Origin: Alphaproteobacteria bacterium
GTDB lineage: Bacteria > Pseudomonadota > Alphaproteobacteria > GCA-2731375
NCBI GenBank assembly: GCA_028281075.1
Contig: JANQKO010000482.1
Span: 1 to 15,838, forward strand
Length of the DNA stretch: 15,838 nt
Direction: 5' to 3'
How positions within the stretch are numbered: position 1 is the stretch's first letter; every line of letters starts with the position of its first letter. The notes under the pieces are model-generated. The model was not told where the DNA came from and made no database searches. It saw nothing but the letters and a program-made list of their open reading frames with translations. The translations under genes were made by a program, and so were the position numbers. Below, in pieces: positions 1 to 7,261 of the stretch.

Positions 1-1183
1 CCTCCAGGTTCTCGACATTGTCGACGACGTCGCCCTCGACGACGATGACGTCGGCGAGCTTGCCCGCCGCCAGCGTGCCGACCTCGTCCTCGACCATCAG
101 CAGCCGCGCCGTCTGCTGCGTCGCGATCTGGATCGCCTGCAGCGGCGTCAGCCCGCAATTGACGAACTGCACCACCTCGCGGCCGGCCGAGCCGTGCGGC
201 GTCAGCAGCGAGCCGGCGTCCGTGCCGCAGGCCAGCGGCGCGCCGACATCGAAGGCGTATTTCACGTATTCATGGTGCTGCGTCGTGCGCTGGCGCACGT
301 TCTTGATCATGTAGTCGACCAGGCCGGCCTGCGCGCCGTGCTTCATGATCCGGTCCATCACGGTCAGCGTCGGCACCAGGTGTGTCTCGGTGCCGCGCGC
401 CGCGTCGGCGCATTCCTCGTCGAAATGCATGCCGTGCTCGACCGAGCGCACGCCGGCCTTGATGCAACGCAGGATCGCGGCGCGGTTATGCGCGTGCACG
501 GCCACCGGCAGCGCCATCATCGTCGCCGTCTCGATGGCGGCGCCGAACTCGTCGGGCGCGAACTCCTCGGCGTCGATGCGGCCGTGCGGATCGACCACGC
601 CGCCGGTCTGAAAGACCTTGATCCAGGTCGCCCCGGCCCGGGCCTGGCGGCGGATCGCGCCGCGGATGGCGTCGACGCCGTCCACCACCTCGCTGATGTC
701 GCCGTGCGACTGGCACAGCCAGCAGGGCATGATATCGCCGTGCCCGCCGGTCGTCGTCAGGCCCTTGCCGCAGGGATGCAGGCGCGGGCCGACCATCTTG
801 CCGGCTTTGATGGCGTTGCGCGCGGCGATGTCGAGATGGGCGAGATCGCTGACCGTGCGGATCGTCGTCACCCCGCCGGCGACGGTGTCGGCGAGGTTGC
901 GCGACACCTCGAAGGCGACTTCGCCGACGGGCCGCGCGACCAGCTCCTGCACCAGGTCGCTCGGCGCCGACAGCGAGATATGCACGTGCACGTCCATCAG
1001 GCCCGGCAGCACCGAGGCGCCGTCGGCCTCGATGATCTCGGCGTCCACCGGCACGCTGTGCGGGTCCAAGGGACCGGCATAGGCGATCCGGTCGTCCTCG
1101 ATCAGCACCAGGCCGTTCGCCACCGGATCGGCGCCGGTGCCGTCGATCAGCTTGCCGCCGACGATCGCCGTCCTCATCGCCAT
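1..1183 (-). CDS. Amidohydrolase family protein (imidazolonepropionase/Xaa-Pro dipeptidase-like), C-terminus cut by window edge
   Basis: Cytoplasmic metal-dependent hydrolase of the amidohydrolase superfamily; 394 codons are visible and it runs off the left edge. The full ligand set for a binuclear metal centre can be read: HVH at residues 66-68, Lys189 (in WIKVF, the usual carboxylated lysine), HAH at 230-232, His250 (SVEHG) and Asp322 (CGTDAG). The TTTGGHGD stretch near 143-150 and the C-terminal AGKLADVIVVEGD are typical of the COG1228-type subgroup, whose characterised members cleave Xaa-Pro, Xaa-Arg/Lys or N-acyl amino acid bonds. Family lengths near 400-410 suggest only about 10-20 residues are missing. 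The start is the ATG at 1183, one base after the stop of the preceding deacylase, which implies translational coupling; a second ATG lies two codons later. The substrate is unknown, but the operon context suggests it works on a product of the deacylases or on the same imported compound. Confidence 0.93.
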   Translation of the reverse strand, partial: MAMRTAIVGGKLIDGTGADPVANGLVLIEDDRIAYAGPLDPHSVPVDAEIIEADGASVLPGLMDVHVHISLSAPSDLVQELVARPVGEVAFEVSRNLADTVAGGVTTIRTVSDLAHLDIAARNAIKAGKMVGPRLHPCGKGLTTTGGHGDIMPCWLCQSHGDISEVVDGVDAIRGAIRRQARAGATWIKVFQTGGVVDPHGRIDAEEFAPDEFGAAIETATMMALPVAVHAHNRAAILRCIKAGVRSVEHGMHFDEECADAARGTETHLVPTLTVMDRIMKHGAQAGLVDYMIKNVRQRTTQHHEYVKYAFDVGAPLACGTDAGSLLTPHGSAGREVVQFVNCGLTPLQAIQIATQQTARLLMVEDEVGTLAAGKLADVIVVEGDVVDNVENLE

Positions 1184-1184
1184 C

Positions 1185-2165
1185 TCAGACCTCCCGCGGG
1201 TCGAGGCCGATATGGATCAGCGTCTCGCCGTTCGACATCACCGGTCCCGGATGGATCGCCAGCACGACGCCGGCATGCGGGCTCCTGGCCTCGCCGTCCG
1301 GCGCGCCGTAGAGGTCGTAATACTGGCCCAGCACCGTGCCGGCCTCGATCCGGTCGCCGCACGCCACCTGGCGCTGGAACAGGCCGCCACGGGTCGACAT
1401 CACCCAGGCGAAGTTCGAGAAGTAGGTCAGCGGGCCATGGTCGGTGACCGCGCCCGGCAGCATGCCGAGATGCCGCAGCACGTTGCGCAGCCGTTCGCAG
1501 CCGTCCAGCACCAGCTCGGGATCGAAGGCCGGCCCCTTGCCGCCGGCCTCGACGATATAGCCCGGGATGCCGTCGCGGGCCGCCGTCATCATGGCCGAGC
1601 CGCCGAGGATGTCCATCGGCGCCGGCAGCGTGCTGTTGAAGCCGAAGGCCCGGGCGATGCCTTCCGCCTTGTCGCCGACCGGCCCCTCGGCGTTGGCGTA
1701 GAGCGCCCAGCGCACATCCGTCGTCATCGCCGTGTGGAAATCGATCAGGTAGTCGGCGTGCTGCTTCAGCTCCGAATAGATCGCGTGCGCCATCTGCTCG
1801 GTCAGCGAGCCGTCCGGCTTGCCCGGGAAGCAGCGGTTCAGGTCGCCACCGCCATAGCCCTCGAACGGGCTCATGCGCTGCTTTCGCCGGAACGCCGTCA
1901 GGTTCAGGATCGGCAGCGCCACCACCGTCCCGGTCAGTTCCGAGGTGTCGAGATTGCGGAACAGCTCCTGGATGATGAAGGTGCCGCAATACTCGTTGCC
2001 GTGCACGCAGCCGTGCAGCCACAGCGTCGGCCCGTCGGCCGCGCCGCGGCCGATCAGCACCGGGATATCCACCGGCCGCCCGTCGGGCAGGTCGCCGACC
2101 TTCAGGTGGCCCTTGGCGATGCCGGCCGCGTTCGATACGGCCGAGCCGATCTTGATCTCTTGCAT
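1185..2165 (-). CDS. Succinylglutamate desuccinylase/aspartoacylase family deacylase, second tandem copy
   Basis: A 326-residue zinc deacylase of the AstE/AspA (M14-like) family, expected to remove an acyl group from an N-acyl amino acid or amine. Predicted zinc ligands are His55 and Glu58 (in CVHGNEYCG) and His144 (in LIDFHTA). The substrate-binding NRCFPG motif is near 110-115, and the probable catalytic Glu is Glu206 (VEAGG). It has the same length as the gene just upstream and aligns to it without obvious gaps at roughly 60-65% identity by eye, so the two arose by tandem duplication. The ATG at 2165 has AAGGGA nine bases upstream. The reading frame stays open to 3029 through the other copy, but that extension is antiparallel in character and unlike the family, so this start is preferred. 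The gap to the upstream copy is 26 bp. DoeB, the N-acetyl-diaminobutyrate deacetylase of ectoine degradation, belongs to the same broad family, but nothing else of that pathway is present. Confidence 0.94.
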   Translation of the reverse strand: MQEIKIGSAVSNAAGIAKGHLKVGDLPDGRPVDIPVLIGRGAADGPTLWLHGCVHGNEYCGTFIIQELFRNLDTSELTGTVVALPILNLTAFRRKQRMSPFEGYGGGDLNRCFPGKPDGSLTEQMAHAIYSELKQHADYLIDFHTAMTTDVRWALYANAEGPVGDKAEGIARAFGFNSTLPAPMDILGGSAMMTAARDGIPGYIVEAGGKGPAFDPELVLDGCERLRNVLRHLGMLPGAVTDHGPLTYFSNFAWVMSTRGGLFQRQVACGDRIEAGTVLGQYYDLYGAPDGEARSPHAGVVLAIHPGPVMSNGETLIHIGLDPREV

Positions 2166-2191
2166 GTCCGTTCGTCCCTTCCTGGCCGGTC

Positions 2192-3172
2192 TCAGATATC
2201 GCGTGGGTTCAGGCCGAGATGCATCAGGATGTCGCCCGTCGGCATCAGTGGCCCGCAATTGATCGCCAGCACGATTCCGGCATGCGGGCTGCGCGGCTCC
2301 TCGACGACGTCGCCGAAGACGTCGAAGTAGCGGCCCAGCACGGTGCCTTCCTCGATCCGCTGGCCGCAGGCGACGGCCGGCTGGAACAGTCCGCCGCGCG
2401 TGGCGTTGATCCAGGCGAAGGTCGAGAAGTCGTATTGCGGCCCGTAGTCCGTGACCTCGCCCGCCAGCATGCCGAGATGCCGCATGACGTTGCGCAGCCG
2501 CTCGGCCGCGTCGGTCACGGTCTCGCGGTCGAAGGCCTGGCCGATGCCGCCGGCCTCGATGATGAAGCTGGGGATGCCGTCCTTGGCCGCCGTCATCAGG
2601 GCCGAGCCGCCGAGGATGTCCATCGGCGCCGGCAGCGTGCTCTTGTAGCCGAAGGCGCGCGCGATGCCGGCGCCCTTGTCGCCGACCTCGCCCTCGGCAT
2701 TGGCGTAGAGCGCCCAGCGCACGTCCACCGTCAGCGCCGTATGGATATCGATCAGGTAATCGGCGTGTTGCTTCATATGGCCGTAGACCACATGCGCCAT
2801 CTGCTCGGTCAGCGAGCCGTCCGGCTTGCCGGGGAAGCAACGGTTCATGTCGCCATAGCCGAAGGCCTCGAACGGGCTCGTGCGCTGGTTGCGTTGAAAG
2901 CCGGTCAGGTTCAGCACCGGCAGCGCGATGACCGTCCCGTTCAGGTCGTCGGCCGCCACCGTGCGCAGCACCTCGTGGATGATGAAGGCACCGCAATATT
3001 CGTCGCCGTGCACGCAGGCCTCCATCCACAGGGTCGGCCCGTCGCCACGGCCGCGGAGGATCGCGACCGGGATGTTGATCGGCGCGCCGTCCGGCATGTC
3101 GGCGACATGCAGCTCGCCCCTGGCGAGGCCGGTGGAAGTGGAGACCGCGGTCCCGATGCGGATGTCGTCCAT
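2192..3172 (-). CDS. Succinylglutamate desuccinylase/aspartoacylase family deacylase, first tandem copy
   Basis: A 326-residue cytoplasmic zinc deacylase of the AstE/AspA family, paralogous to the next gene downstream. Ligands are conserved as His55 and Glu58 (CVHGDEYCG) and His144 (LIDIHTA), with MNRCFPG at 109-115 and a probable catalytic Glu206 (IIEAGG). Both copies therefore look catalytically intact, and they differ mostly in the N-terminal third and the loop near 283-290, which points to different substrates or acyl groups rather than decay. The ATG at 3172 is preceded by AGGGA with an 8-base spacer. Upstream, between this gene and the permease stop, lies a 14-bp tandem repeat that shares the ATGACAG sequence found immediately before this start. 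The gene is placed after a complete ABC importer, so it probably hydrolyses the imported compound. No exact substrate can be named. Confidence 0.94.
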   Translation of the reverse strand: MDDIRIGTAVSTSTGLARGELHVADMPDGAPINIPVAILRGRGDGPTLWMEACVHGDEYCGAFIIHEVLRTVAADDLNGTVIALPVLNLTGFQRNQRTSPFEAFGYGDMNRCFPGKPDGSLTEQMAHVVYGHMKQHADYLIDIHTALTVDVRWALYANAEGEVGDKGAGIARAFGYKSTLPAPMDILGGSALMTAAKDGIPSFIIEAGGIGQAFDRETVTDAAERLRNVMRHLGMLAGEVTDYGPQYDFSTFAWINATRGGLFQPAVACGQRIEEGTVLGRYFDVFGDVVEEPRSPHAGIVLAINCGPLMPTGDILMHLGLNPRDI

Positions 3173-3196
3173 GCTGTCATTCCCTGCGTTGCGTTT

Positions 3197-3266
3197 CCGT
3201 CACTGTGTTGCCGTCATTGTGTTGCTGTCATTGTGTTGCTGTCATTGTGTTGCCGTCGTTGCGTTC
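3197..3266. repeat. 14-bp tandem repeat, five units, upstream of the first deacylase
   Basis: Five consecutive 14-base units lie at 3197, 3211, 3225, 3239 and 3253. On the coding (minus) strand the unit reads CAACACAATGACAG, or CAACACAATGACGG. The two middle copies are identical, and the outer ones differ by one to three bases. The array fills most of the 103-bp gap between the permease stop (3276) and the deacylase start (3172). The deacylase leader just downstream contains CAACGCA, then GGGA, then ATGACAG, so the repeat looks like a copied piece of that leader without the Shine-Dalgarno bases. It could vary in copy number, space the two cistrons, or carry a protein or RNA contact; none of these is shown by sequence alone. 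Confidence 0.9.
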
Positions 3267-3275
3267 GCCGGGTGC

Positions 3276-4139
3276 TCACACCCGCATCAGCTTGCGCAGG
3301 CCGACCAGCCGCTCGACGACCAGGCCCAGCACGATGATCAGCAGGATCTGCACCGTGGTGATGGCGGCGACCACTGGCGTGCTTTCCCACTGCATGTAGG
3401 AGAAGATCTCGATCGGCAGCGTCGTGCGCCCCGGTCCCGACAGGAACAGCGCGATATAGACGTCGCCGAACGAGACGATGAAGGCGAAGATCAGCGCCGA
3501 CAGCAGGCCGGGCGCGATCAGCGGGATCACCACCTCCCACAGCGTGCGCAGGCGCGAGGCGCCGAGCGTCCGCGCCGCCAGCTCGAGCTGCGCGTCGACG
3601 CCCTCCAGGCTGGCGATGATGCCGGCGATGGTGAACGGCAGGCAGATGATGATATGGCCGACGATCAGTCCGCCCAGCTCCGGGAACGGCACGATGGTCA
3701 GCGCCAGCAGCAGCGAGATGCTGATCAGTATGTGCGGAATCATGATCGGCAGCAGCGCCAGCGATTGCCCGGCCTCGCGCCGCCGGCCGAGGAAGCGGAC
3801 GATGCCGTAGGCCGAGAGAAAGCCGATCACCGTCGCCCCGACGGCGGCGATGGCGCCGAGCCACAGGCTGAACTTGAAGGCGTCGACGAAGCCGCCGCTG
3901 TCCAGGAACTTGGCGTACCAGCGCAGCGAGAAGCCGCTCGGTGGGAAAGTGTTGGCCTCGGTCGGGTTGAACGAGGTGAAGATGATGATCACGACCGGCG
4001 CCAGCAGGAAGACGTAGATCGCCGTCACCAGCGCGCCCAGGGCATAACGGCCGGCGGCGGCGCTCGCGAACGGCAGCGGCCGGCCGGTCGGGCCGATCCC
4101 GGCCGTTGCCGGCGATCCGGCCGTGCGCTCAGCCGGCAC
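3276..4139 (-). CDS. ABC transporter permease, PotC-like
   Basis: Inner-membrane permease subunit (287 residues from a GTG start) of a spermidine/putrescine/iron-type ABC importer. After a polar N-terminal stretch of about 30 residues come hydrophobic segments near 33-56, 90-113, 125-150, 156-177, 209-233 and 258-278. The cytoplasmic EAA loop that docks on the ATPase is clear at about 186-206 (LAARTLGASRLRTLWEVVIP). The GTG at 4139 lies 11 bases before the stop of the upstream permease (4129), an overlap that implies translational coupling. No strong Shine-Dalgarno sequence is visible before it, and a later start is possible because residues 1-29 look dispensable. It pairs with the permease at 4129-4977 and the ATPase at 4979-6088. 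Confidence 0.93.
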   Translation of the reverse strand: MPAERTAGSPATAGIGPTGRPLPFASAAAGRYALGALVTAIYVFLLAPVVIIIFTSFNPTEANTFPPSGFSLRWYAKFLDSGGFVDAFKFSLWLGAIAAVGATVIGFLSAYGIVRFLGRRREAGQSLALLPIMIPHILISISLLLALTIVPFPELGGLIVGHIIICLPFTIAGIIASLEGVDAQLELAARTLGASRLRTLWEVVIPLIAPGLLSALIFAFIVSFGDVYIALFLSGPGRTTLPIEIFSYMQWESTPVVAAITTVQILLIIVLGLVVERLVGLRKLMRV

Positions 4140-4977
4140 GGCGGCGGCCGCCCCGGAAATAGAGGAAGATAATGCTGAACTGGCACAGCACCAGGATCGA
4201 GGCGACGGCCGACGCGAACGGCCAGTTCAGCGTCGACAGCACCAGGTCATAGATCGTCTGGCCCAGCATCTGCACGTTCTGGCCGCCCAGCAGGGCCGGC
4301 GTCACCACGGCGCCGGCGGTCAGCGTGAAGACCAGCGCCGAGCCCATCAGGATGCCCGAGCGGCTGAGCGGCAGCGTCACCTCGAAGAAGGTGCGCCAGC
4401 GTCCGGCGCCCAGCGTCGCCGCCGCCTTCTCGACATTGGGGTCCTGGCCGGTCAGCGACGAGAACAGCGGAAACACCATGTAGGGCATCAGGATGTGCAC
4501 CAGCGCGATCAGCACGGCGAGCTCGGTTTCCAGGATCTTCACCGGCCGGTCGACCAGGCCCAGCCAGATCAATGTCGTGTTGACCGTGCCCTGCGCGCCC
4601 AGCAGCACGATCCAGCCGTAGGTGCGCACGATGACGCCGGTCATCAGCGGCGCGATCACCAGGAACATCAGCACGCCGCGCCAGATGCTGCGCGTGCGGG
4701 CCAGGAAATAGGCCAGCGGATAGCCCAGCAGCAGGCTGAACAGCGCGGTCAGCCCGGCGATCTTCAGTGTGCGGAAGATGATGGCGCGGTAATAGTCCTC
4801 ACCCAGCAGGCGGGCGAAGTTCTCGCCCGTCAGCGCCGGCTCGTAGAGTTCCATCGGCGAGTAGCGGAACACGCTCATCAGCAGGAAGAAGCTGATCGGC
4901 GCCAGCAGGAACAGCAGGTACAGCACCGTGATCGGCGCGAACAGCGCCCGGCCGAACCCGCCGATCCGCTCGCCCAC
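4129..4977 (-). CDS. ABC transporter permease, PotB-like
   Basis: Inner-membrane permease subunit of 282 residues, first of the permease pair. Hydrophobic segments are near 12-37, 65-93, 101-126, 153-174, 205-230 and 256-275, giving the usual six-helix fold. The EAA loop is at about 183-204 (VEKAAATLGAGRWRTFFEV, then TLP). It starts with GTG at 4977, separated by one base from the ATPase stop (TGA ending at 4979), so translation is probably coupled. PotB/PotC-type heterodimers carry polyamines, iron, or various amines and small organic acids; the family alone does not set the substrate. Confidence 0.94.
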   Translation of the reverse strand: MGERIGGFGRALFAPITVLYLLFLLAPISFFLLMSVFRYSPMELYEPALTGENFARLLGEDYYRAIIFRTLKIAGLTALFSLLLGYPLAYFLARTRSIWRGVLMFLVIAPLMTGVIVRTYGWIVLLGAQGTVNTTLIWLGLVDRPVKILETELAVLIALVHILMPYMVFPLFSSLTGQDPNVEKAAATLGAGRWRTFFEVTLPLSRSGILMGSALVFTLTAGAVVTPALLGGQNVQMLGQTIYDLVLSTLNWPFASAVASILVLCQFSIIFLYFRGGRRRAG

Positions 4978-4978
4978 C

Positions 4979-6088
4979 TCAGCTCTCCCTGGGCAGGACG
5001 CGGCAGTCCTGCAGGTCGACCCAGACCGCCGCGTCGGGGCCGATGGCGCGATAGCCGGCGACGCTCGGCTTCGAGGCCACCAGCTCGTGGCCGTTCTCGG
5101 TGCGCAAGGTAAAGGCCAGCAGGTCGCCCGAGAACACCCGCTTGGTCACGGTCGCCGGCACGGCGCCGTTGCCGGGCGGCGCCGTGGCGATGTCGACCCG
5201 TTCCGGCCGCACCATCAGATAGACCTGGTCGCCGCTGCGGGCGCCGCCGTCCGGCAGGCGGGCCGGATAGCGGCCGCCGACGGCGGCATCGACCACCGCC
5301 GCGCCGTCGGCGACGTCGGCGACCACGCCCTCGATCAGGTTCGCCTCGCCGATGAACTCGGCGGCGAACCGCGTCGCCGGGCTGTCATAGAGCTCTTCCG
5401 GCGTCGCCACCTGCTCGATCTGACCCCGGTTCATCAGGATCACCCGGTCCGACATCTCGAAAGCCTCGTCCTGGTCGTGCGTGACGAAGACGGTGGCGAT
5501 GCCCAGCCGCTGCTGGATCTCGCGCAGGTCGTGCCGCATGCGCTTGCGCAGCACCGCGTCCAGGTTCGACAGCGGCTCGTCCAGCAGCAGCAGCGTCGGC
5601 TCGATGACCAGTGCCCGGGCCAGCGCCACCCGCTGCCGCTGGCCGCCGCTCAACTGGTCGGGAAAGCGCGCCTCGACGCCGGGCAGGCCGACCACCTCCA
5701 GCATGCGCCCGACCCGGTCCCGGATCTCGTCCTTCGGCAGCCGGCGCATGCGCAGGCCGAAGGCGACGTTGTCGAACACCGACTTGTGCGGAAACAGGGC
5801 GTAGTTCTGGAATACCAGGCCCATGTCGCGGTGCTGCGGATCGAGGCGGGTGATGTCGCGCTCGCCGAACCGCAGCGTGCCCGCGTCGGGCGACAGCAGC
5901 CCGGCGATGATGTGCAGCGTCGTCGTCTTGCCGCAGCCCGACGGGCCCAGGAGGGTGAGCAGCTCACCCTCCCGGACGTCGAAGTCGACGGGACCGACGC
6001 CGAGCGCGCTGCCATAGCGCTTCAGCACGCCACGCAGTTCCAGGGCCGCGCTCGGCATCGGTGCGGCCGCCGTCGCTGTCGTCGTCAC
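4979..6088 (-). CDS. ABC transporter ATP-binding protein, PotA/FbpC-like
   Basis: Cytoplasmic ATPase (369 residues) that drives the importer. Motifs in order are Walker A GPSGCGKT (48-55), Q-loop Gln94, signature LSGGQ (146-150), Walker B LLLLDE (166-171) and the switch His204 (VTHDQDEA). A C-terminal TOBE-type regulatory domain follows from about 240, usual for PotA, FbpC and MalK relatives. The GTG start at 6088 lies 7 bp past the solute-binding protein stop. An ATG ten codons later (6058) is an equally good start, since the conserved domain begins just after it (ALELRGVLKRYG). A perfect AAGGAGGT lies inside the last codons of the upstream gene, about 20 bases before the GTG, which is long for a Shine-Dalgarno spacer. 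Confidence 0.96.
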   Translation of the reverse strand: MTTTATAAAPMPSAALELRGVLKRYGSALGVGPVDFDVREGELLTLLGPSGCGKTTTLHIIAGLLSPDAGTLRFGERDITRLDPQHRDMGLVFQNYALFPHKSVFDNVAFGLRMRRLPKDEIRDRVGRMLEVVGLPGVEARFPDQLSGGQRQRVALARALVIEPTLLLLDEPLSNLDAVLRKRMRHDLREIQQRLGIATVFVTHDQDEAFEMSDRVILMNRGQIEQVATPEELYDSPATRFAAEFIGEANLIEGVVADVADGAAVVDAAVGGRYPARLPDGGARSGDQVYLMVRPERVDIATAPPGNGAVPATVTKRVFSGDLLAFTLRTENGHELVASKPSVAGYRAIGPDAAVWVDLQDCRVLPRES

Positions 6089-6095
6089 CGCCGGC

Positions 6096-7187
6096 TCAGC
6101 CCGCGACCACCTCCTTGTCCCAGCGGGACTTGATCTGGTCGCGATAGGCGAACATGGCCATATAGTCGAACTCGCGCTGGATCTTGCCGAAGGCGGCGAC
6201 CTCGGCCTCGCTCATCTCCAGCTTCTTCAGGTCGGCCGGTAGGTTGCCCATCGCCTGGGTGTTGGTCGGCGGGTAGCCGGTCAGGCGCGAGAAGGCGATC
6301 TGCTGCTCCGGGTCCAGCGTCGAGTCGACGAAGCGGTGCGCCAGCTCCATGCTGTCCGCCGGCCGGTTGTTGATGATCGCGGTGTTGAAGATGAAGCTGA
6401 GCCCGCCTTCATCGGGCACCACGAACTCGACCGGCGCGCCGGCCGCCGCCGCCTTCTCGATGCGGGCGCCGAAATGCGGCGCCAGCCAGACATCCTCCGA
6501 CAGCAGCATCTGATGCGCGTGCTCGACGTTGTTGATCGTCAGCGCCTTGTTCTTGGCGTAGAGGTCCTTCAGCTTGCCGATGCCCGGATCGACATTGTCG
6601 GGCGTGCCGCCGTTGAGCTGGTTGACGGCGTGGAACACTTCCTGGCCCATCCAGCCCCAGGCCGGAAACGCGACCTTGCCGGCGAATTCCGGGTCCCACA
6701 GGTCGGCCCATCTGGTGATCGGCCGCTTGATGCGCTTGGTGTTCACCGCCAGGCCATAGGGCGTGTGGATCTTGCCGGCGAGGTAGGGATAGCGGAACGC
6801 CGTATGCACGTGCTTCAGGTTCGGGATGTTCGCTTCCTGCCATTCGACGACGGCGTCCAGCGCGCCGAGCTGGCTGGACGTGTTCTGGTTCTGGTGGATC
6901 AGGTCCCATTGCGGCCGGCGGCGCTGGGCGATCACCAGCGGCTCGAAGCCGAGGCCCATCTTCCAGATCACCCGGGCATCGGTGCCGGCCTCGAACGGCT
7001 TGGCGAAGGTGTTGCTGAACCATTCCTGCCAGGTGCCGCCGGGGAACAGGATACGCAACTCGTCGGTGGCGGCCGCCGCCGGGCCGGGCCCCATGGCGGC
7101 CAGCGCGGCCAGACCCGCGCCGGCGCCGGCGCTCCGGCCCAGGAATTCACGCCTGTTGAACTGACGCCTGTTGTCCTTGTCGCTCAT
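6096..7187 (-). CDS. ABC transporter periplasmic solute-binding protein, PotD-like, Tat-exported
   Basis: Extracellular solute-binding protein of 363 residues that captures the substrate for the importer encoded downstream. The N-terminus carries a twin-arginine signal (RREFLG at 12-17), a small-residue-rich hydrophobic stretch to about 38, and a likely cleavage after PAAAA near 40. The mature part resembles PotD-like SBPs: a first lobe (TDELRILFPGGTW), a central NTKRI and WADLWDP.FAGKV segment, and a C-terminal PPTN motif near the hinge. Tat export suggests folding or cofactor loading before export. The ATG at 7187 has GGGAGG five bases upstream. It follows iclR by 74 bp with no clear promoter of its own, so it probably shares the iclR transcript. 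Its ligand is unknown, though the two deacylases and the amidohydrolase favour an N-acyl or amide compound. Confidence 0.94.
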   Translation of the reverse strand: MSDKDNRRQFNRREFLGRSAGAGAGLAALAAMGPGPAAAATDELRILFPGGTWQEWFSNTFAKPFEAGTDARVIWKMGLGFEPLVIAQRRRPQWDLIHQNQNTSSQLGALDAVVEWQEANIPNLKHVHTAFRYPYLAGKIHTPYGLAVNTKRIKRPITRWADLWDPEFAGKVAFPAWGWMGQEVFHAVNQLNGGTPDNVDPGIGKLKDLYAKNKALTINNVEHAHQMLLSEDVWLAPHFGARIEKAAAAGAPVEFVVPDEGGLSFIFNTAIINNRPADSMELAHRFVDSTLDPEQQIAFSRLTGYPPTNTQAMGNLPADLKKLEMSEAEVAAFGKIQREFDYMAMFAYRDQIKSRWDKEVVAG

Positions 7188-7261
7188 GTCATCCTCCCGT
7201 CTGTTTTGCTTGTTGGTCGTGTTACGCGGGGAGCAACGTGTCCGGTCCTGTGTTCCTCTCC

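Noticed and set aside
1185..3029. A 614-codon open frame spanning both deacylase genes, suggesting a fused protein
   Set aside because: Only the last 326 codons match the family; the first part reads the upstream paralogue in the wrong frame and is arginine/alanine-rich nonsense. A good ribosome site precedes the ATG at 2165.
1185..3172. Ectoine degradation (DoeB-type) assignment for the deacylases
   Set aside because: The family is shared, but no DoeA hydrolase, aminotransferase or ectoine-type transporter is visible, so a pathway name would be unsupported.
3197..3266. CRISPR array from the regularly repeated 14-base units
   Set aside because: The units are contiguous with no spacers, are too short, and no cas gene is nearby.
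194..6133. Long plus-strand open frames opposite the operon (for example 194-1447, 1137-2330, 2219-3337, 4123-5112, 4928-6133)
   Set aside because: They are rich in Arg, His, Gln and Ala, lack motifs and ribosome sites, and are the antisense by-product of high-GC codon bias opposite well-recognised genes.
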